Assembly (NCBI GenBank): GCA_947462175.1
Contig: CANHOE010000087.1
Span: 1 to 9,511 of the forward strand
Direction of reading: 5' to 3'
Length of the DNA stretch: 9,511 bases
Origin: Burkholderiales bacterium
GTDB taxonomy: Bacteria > Pseudomonadota > Gammaproteobacteria > Burkholderiales > Burkholderiaceae_C
Under the pieces are notes generated by a model, which saw nothing but the letters and a program-made list of their open reading frames with translations, made no database searches and was not told the origin of the DNA. Shown here in pieces: positions 6,754-9,511 of the stretch; position 1 is the stretch's first letter; each line of letters opens with the position of its first letter. A program made the position numbers and the translations under genes.

Positions 6754-6805
6754 GCGGTCTGTTGTAAGTAGAAAGTTCGGCCTTGGTGGCCGACGACCAG
6801 ACCGC
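6754..6805 (+). promoter_or_regulatory. Nested RNA hairpin in the scpB leader
   Basis: An outer 8-bp stem pairs gcggtctg (6754-6761) with cagaccgc (6798-6805). It encloses a perfect inner hairpin, tcggcc (6777-6782) with ggccga (6788-6793) around the loop ttggt. No T-run follows, so it is not an ordinary rluD terminator. It lies in the 249-nt gene-free stretch 6727-6975 and could be a cis-regulatory or mRNA-stabilising leader, or the 5' end of a small RNA. The pairing is seen directly; the role is unknown, and I recognise no riboswitch class. Confidence 0.45.
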
Positions 6806-6847
6806 CGCTGATGTGAGTGCAGCCAACGCGAGAGTTTCTCCAGGCGC

Positions 6848-6889
6848 ATGTCATTGCCGCACCGTAGTCGTGTCACGGCGCCACCCTGA
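6848..6889 (+). other. Mini-ORF A in the scpB leader (MSLPHRSRVTAPP)
   Basis: A 13-codon frame with an ATG start, ending in Pro-Pro-stop. Its stop TGA (6887-6889) falls in the second hairpin and overlaps the ATG of the next mini-ORF (TGATG). No strong ribosome binding site is seen. It may be fortuitous. Confidence 0.2.
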
Positions 6890-6904
6890 TGCAGGGTCTG
6901 CGCC
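6877..6904 (+). promoter_or_regulatory. Second RNA hairpin in the scpB leader
   Basis: ggcgc (6877-6881) pairs with gcgcc (6900-6904), and accctg (6883-6888) with cagggt (6892-6897), around a three-base loop. A small internal loop (one base against two) separates the stems. With 11 base pairs, mostly G-C, this is one of the strongest local structures in the non-coding sequence. No T-run follows. The loop bases are the ATG of mini-ORF B, so folding would hide or present that codon. Confidence 0.45.
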
Positions 6905-6924
6905 TCGAACCGGCTGACGATTGA
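6889..6924 (+). other. Mini-ORF B in the scpB leader (MQGLRLEPADD)
   Basis: An 11-codon frame starting in the loop of the second hairpin and overlapping the stop of mini-ORF A. It ends at 6924, 51 nt before the scpB start. There is no independent evidence that it is translated. Confidence 0.2.
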
Positions 6925-6975
6925 AGAGCCCGAACATCCACTGGCCGAGGCCGGTCGAGGACCATCACGATAGTC

Positions 6976-7620
6976 ATGAACTCCCAGGATGCGAAGCGCG
7001 TCCTCCAAACTGCACTGATCTGCGCCCGAGAGCCGCTGTCGATCCGTGAACTGCGCACCTTGTTCGTCGACGAGGTCGATCCGGACACCATCCGCGGATT
7101 GCTCGATGAACTCGTGCGGGACTGGGAAGGCGAGGGTGTCGAGTTGGTGTCGGTCTCGACAGGCTGGCGCTTTCAGAGCCGGCCGGAGATGCGTGAGTTT
7201 CTCGATCGACTCAATCCGGAGAAGCCACCCAAGTATTCCCGCGCGGTGATGGAAACCTTGGCCATCATTGCGTACCGACAACCTGTCACGCGTGGCGACA
7301 TCGAGGACATTCGCGGCGTGACCGTGGCAACACAGATCATCAAGCAGCTCGAAGACCGCGGTTGGGTCGAGGCGATCGGCTACCGGGAAACTCCGGGTCG
7401 TCCCGCCCTGCTGGCGACCACGCGGCATTTCCTCGACGATCTCGGTCTGGCCAGCCTTCAGCAGTTGCCGTTGATGTCCGGCGGCAGCAACCCGCAATGC
7501 TCTTTCGACGATCTGTTGGCCGCACTTCCGGTGGACGACTCCACCCCGGCCTTGGATCTTTCTCCTCACCCAGCGGCGGATGCCGTACCCATGGAACGTC
7601 CGAATGAACCCCAATCCTGA
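6976..7620 (+). CDS. scpB: Segregation and condensation protein ScpB
   Basis: ScpB is the winged-helix (kite) subunit that dimerises and joins ScpA and the SMC ATPase in the bacterial condensin that compacts and segregates the chromosome. The 214-residue product has two winged-helix units, about 1-75 (KRVLQTALICAREPLSIRELRTLF) and 85-160. The second carries the family's most conserved block, YSRAVMETLAIIAYRQPVTRGDIEDIRGV (from residue 87), then QIIKQLEDRGWVEAIGYRETPGRPALLATT and FLDDLGL. Residues after about 165 form a variable acidic, Pro-rich tail. The ATG at 6976 is the only start available: the frame closes at a TGA at 6922 with no other start codon between. A purine-rich gagga (6957-6961) lies 14 nt upstream, farther than ideal. 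scpA and smc are not in the window. The 3' end overlaps rluB by 17 nt, so the two are probably one transcription unit. Confidence 0.95.
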   Translation: MNSQDAKRVLQTALICAREPLSIRELRTLFVDEVDPDTIRGLLDELVRDWEGEGVELVSVSTGWRFQSRPEMREFLDRLNPEKPPKYSRAVMETLAIIAYRQPVTRGDIEDIRGVTVATQIIKQLEDRGWVEAIGYRETPGRPALLATTRHFLDDLGLASLQQLPLMSGGSNPQCSFDDLLAALPVDDSTPALDLSPHPAADAVPMERPNEPQS

Positions 7621-9472
7621 TCACGCTGCCGAATCCGAAGGTGATGCCAGTCCCTCGGAGGCTCCCGAGTCAACGCTGCAGCCTGCCGAGAAGCCGGTAC
7701 GCCGCAAGCGTGCAGTGAAGGTTGCGGTTGCTGAGGGCCACGATAAGCCCGAGGCGACCGCTGCTGTCGCGGCCTCTGACGCCATGTCTGATGACCCCGC
7801 GGCAGGCTCGCCTTCCGAACCCGGCGTTGTAGAGGGGGCGTCGACCGCCGACGAAACGAGCGATGGCGATTCAGCGCGCAAGGGGCGACGCCAGCGGCAA
7901 CGGCGTCCCCGCGCCGACGGCGTTGATGCTGCAGGCTCTGATCATGAATTCAGTGAAAGCCGCGCCGAGGACGCTGCCGAGGAGGTGGGTGAGTCTGAGG
8001 CCGGTGGGCCTCCGGTTGTTCCTGCCGATGTGGGCGAGGTGTTCGCGCAGGTGCTCTCGGGGGAGTTCGACATCGAACCGCCAGCCGATGAGCCGGTCGC
8101 GCCGCCCAAGCGTGTGTTGCGTCCGGAGCCCGAAGCGCCGAAGCTGCACAAGGTGCTCGCCCAGTCGGGCATCGGCTCGCGCCGAGACATGGAACAGGCC
8201 ATCGTCGACGGCCTGGTTGAGGTCAATGGTCAACTGGCACACACCGGACAGCGAATTTCGTTTGGCGATCAGATCAAGGTCAACGGCAAGCCGGTTCGGG
8301 TGCGCATCATTCCGCCGCCGCCGCGAATCATCGCGTACCACAAGCCCACGGGCGAAGTGGTGACCAACGACGATCCCGAGCACCGGCCGACGGTCTTCCG
8401 CCGGCTGCCCCGCCTGCCGCAGGGCAAGTGGCAGGCGGTGGGCCGCCTGGACATCAACACCGAAGGCCTGCTGCTGTTCACCAATTCGGGTGATCTGGCG
8501 AACCGTCTCATGCATCCGCGTTTCGGCGTGGAGCGAGAGTACGCGGTGCGTGTGCTCGGGACGCTCGACTCCGAGTCGAAGGCAATGCTGCTGGAAGGCG
8601 TCACCATCGACGGCCAGATGGCGAGTTTCCGTTCGATCGAAAACGGTGGTGGCGAGGGCTTGAACCACTGGTATCGCGTCGTCATCACCGAAGGTCGCAA
8701 CCGCGAGGTGCGAAAGCTGTTCGATGCGGTCGACCTCACCGTCAACCGCCTCATTCGCATCCGTTACGGGTGCGTCGTGCTGCCCCGGGGGCTCAAGCGC
8801 GGGGTGTGGGTGGATCTGGAAGATTCCGATATCCGCGCCATTCGCCGGCTGGCGGGTGGCGAAGCCGAAGGGGGGGCGCGCGAGCCGCGTCCGAATGGTC
8901 GTGACGCGCAACAGTCGCGCGCGCCACGGGGGCGTGACAACGCGCAAAAAGGCGAGCGCCGCGATGGTCGCCCACCGCGCCCCGATCTGCCAAGCCGCGA
9001 TCGGCCCTTCAGCGAAGGGCGTGGCCCACGCCAGCCGCAAGCCGAAGCCCCGTTGCGCACCGAGCGCTCGAGCGAGGACAGGCCGCCACGGGACGATGAC
9101 CTCGACGACGACTTTGACCCATCGCGCATCCCCAACCCGTTGGAACAGACCTTCGACAAGCGTTTTGTGCAGAACCCGCGAACGCCCGCTGGCGGTCGCC
9201 AATTCCGCAGCGGTGGCGGCGGCTTCGGAGCCGGAGGCAGCGCGCCGTCCGCGCCTAGAAAAGGCGACGGACCCCGACAGCCCGATCCGATGCAGACATC
9301 GGTGGGCTACATCGGCGGTGATGCGTTCCACCGCAAGAACGCCCGAGGTGGCGGCGGCCAGGGCGGTGGCGGATATGGTGGTAACGGCGGCGGCGGTGGC
9401 GGCGGTGGGCGCAGCGGCGGCAACCGTGGCGGCGGCGGAAATGCCGGCGGCGGTGGCCGCCGAGGGCGCTGA
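7604..9472 (+). CDS. rluB: 23S rRNA pseudouridine synthase RluB with long disordered tails
   Basis: An RsuA/RluB-family enzyme; RluB converts U2605 (E. coli numbering) of 23S rRNA to pseudouridine. From the ATG at 7604 the product is 622 aa, against about 290 in E. coli. Residues 1-175 are an Ala/Glu/Asp-rich, low-complexity extension with a basic patch KGRRQRQRRPR. An S4 domain follows (about 180-231, KLHKVLAQSGIGSRRDME). The catalytic domain (about 241-412) has YHKPTGEVVTNDD, the signature GRLDINTEGLLLFT with catalytic Asp283, and GRNREVRKLFDAV. After 412 comes a charged Arg/Asp/Pro-rich tail, the short segment MQTSVGYIGGDAFHRKNAR, and a Gly-rich end (582-622). The start at 7604 was preferred over ATG 7580 because a GGA lies 8 nt upstream of it; both are inside scpB. 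S4 and catalytic motifs make the enzyme class secure; RluB rather than RsuA or RluE follows from the scpB neighbour and family form. Confidence 0.93.
   Translation: MNPNPDHAAESEGDASPSEAPESTLQPAEKPVRRKRAVKVAVAEGHDKPEATAAVAASDAMSDDPAAGSPSEPGVVEGASTADETSDGDSARKGRRQRQRRPRADGVDAAGSDHEFSESRAEDAAEEVGESEAGGPPVVPADVGEVFAQVLSGEFDIEPPADEPVAPPKRVLRPEPEAPKLHKVLAQSGIGSRRDMEQAIVDGLVEVNGQLAHTGQRISFGDQIKVNGKPVRVRIIPPPPRIIAYHKPTGEVVTNDDPEHRPTVFRRLPRLPQGKWQAVGRLDINTEGLLLFTNSGDLANRLMHPRFGVEREYAVRVLGTLDSESKAMLLEGVTIDGQMASFRSIENGGGEGLNHWYRVVITEGRNREVRKLFDAVDLTVNRLIRIRYGCVVLPRGLKRGVWVDLEDSDIRAIRRLAGGEAEGGAREPRPNGRDAQQSRAPRGRDNAQKGERRDGRPPRPDLPSRDRPFSEGRGPRQPQAEAPLRTERSSEDRPPRDDDLDDDFDPSRIPNPLEQTFDKRFVQNPRTPAGGRQFRSGGGGFGAGGSAPSAPRKGDGPRQPDPMQTSVGYIGGDAFHRKNARGGGGQGGGGYGGNGGGGGGGGRSGGNRGGGGNAGGGGRRGR
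9347..9469 (+). repeat. GGC/GGT-rich low-complexity tract encoding the Gly-rich RluB end
   Basis: This tract encodes RluB residues 582-622, 29 of which are Gly, mainly as GGC and GGT codons, broken by Gln, Tyr, Asn, Arg, Ser and Ala. There is no exact repeat unit; it reads as imperfect GGX reiteration that could change length by slippage or unequal recombination. The protein pattern resembles the RGG/GGX tails of RNA-binding proteins. Confidence 0.6.
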
Positions 9473-9496
9473 TCCGACCTTTGCCCGCAGTAGAAT
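9469..9496 (+). promoter_or_regulatory. Possible promoter for the next gene, outside the window
   Basis: TAGAAT (9491-9496) is a near-consensus -10 and ctgatc (9469-9474) a weak -35 with a 16-nt spacer, overlapping the rluB stop. Transcription would start near 9503. In many betaproteobacteria ndk follows rluB, which is a guess for the gene beyond the edge. Nothing else is visible in 9473-9511. Confidence 0.3.
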
Positions 9497-9511
9497 CCAA
9501 GGCTTTGTCTC

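Noticed and set aside
6496..7614. Open frame of 372 codons on the minus strand across the rluD end, the leader and scpB
   Set aside because: It runs opposite two well-supported genes and its translation is unlike any family I recognise. Its openness through the 249-nt leader is a chance result of high GC.
9005..9032. Near-palindrome around ggcgtggcccacgcc in the rluB tail
   Set aside because: It is inside a coding low-complexity region with no flanking repeat or mobile-element feature; expected by chance in GC-rich DNA.
7871..9331. Open frame of 486 codons antisense to rluB
   Set aside because: It is a mirror of the GC-rich, strongly coding plus-strand gene. The translation shows no domain or motif, while the plus strand has S4 and catalytic signatures.
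1..9511. Defence island, prophage, CRISPR, transposon or secondary-metabolite cluster
   Set aside because: Nearly all coding space is taken by recognisable core genes with uniform composition. No transposase, integrase, repeat array, tRNA attachment site or toxin-antitoxin pair is visible.

Overview
The window is a compact, GC-rich stretch of proteobacterial chromosome carrying eight protein genes, seven of them recognisable housekeeping or maintenance genes. The most likely source is a betaproteobacterium. BamD ends in the aromatic KPWWQLW tail, bamD and rluD are adjacent and divergent, scpB is followed directly by an extended rluB and has no scpA beside it, and ZapE has the proteobacterial AFG1/ZapE form. 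A Rhodocyclales or Burkholderiales relative is a reasonable guess, but the sequence alone does not settle the order. There are no rRNA or tRNA genes, no CRISPR arrays, no insertion sequences, no phage genes and no compositionally foreign island.

Layout. Positions 61-1871 (+) hold zapE, a cell-division AAA+ ATPase, overlapping by one base a small secreted Ala/Arg-rich protein of unknown function. This pair converges on a PP2C-type Ser/Thr protein phosphatase (1907-2677, -), with a hairpin at the junction. The phosphatase gene is divergent from yoaA (2813-4798, +), an iron-sulfur XPD/DinG-family helicase. Their -10 boxes appear to overlap in opposite orientations, which would leave the phosphatase mRNA nearly or fully leaderless and give yoaA a leader of about 115 nt. 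yoaA converges on bamD (4829-5671, -), the essential lipoprotein of the outer-membrane beta-barrel assembly complex. bamD is divergent from rluD (5689-6726, +), a 23S rRNA pseudouridine synthase. A 249-nt non-coding stretch with two good RNA hairpins follows, then scpB (6976-7620, +), a chromosome condensation factor. scpB overlaps rluB (7604-9472, +), a second 23S rRNA pseudouridine synthase with long disordered tails. The last 39 nt hold a possible promoter for the next gene, which lies outside the window.

How the genes fit together. They serve cell division and chromosome segregation (ZapE, ScpB), genome maintenance (YoaA), envelope biogenesis (BamD) and large-subunit rRNA modification (RluD, RluB). 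They do not form one pathway. The coupled pairs are zapE with the secreted protein, and scpB with rluB.

The hunt. I found no convincing new defence, mobile or biosynthetic system. The points worth a second look are in the control regions and low-complexity tails: the overlapping divergent promoter and probable leaderless phosphatase mRNA, a chain of two mini-ORFs joined by ATGA overlaps into yoaA, a structured scpB leader with two more mini-ORFs joined by TGATG, the translational coupling of zapE to an unknown secreted protein, and the more than doubled length of RluB with a Gly-rich RGG-like end.
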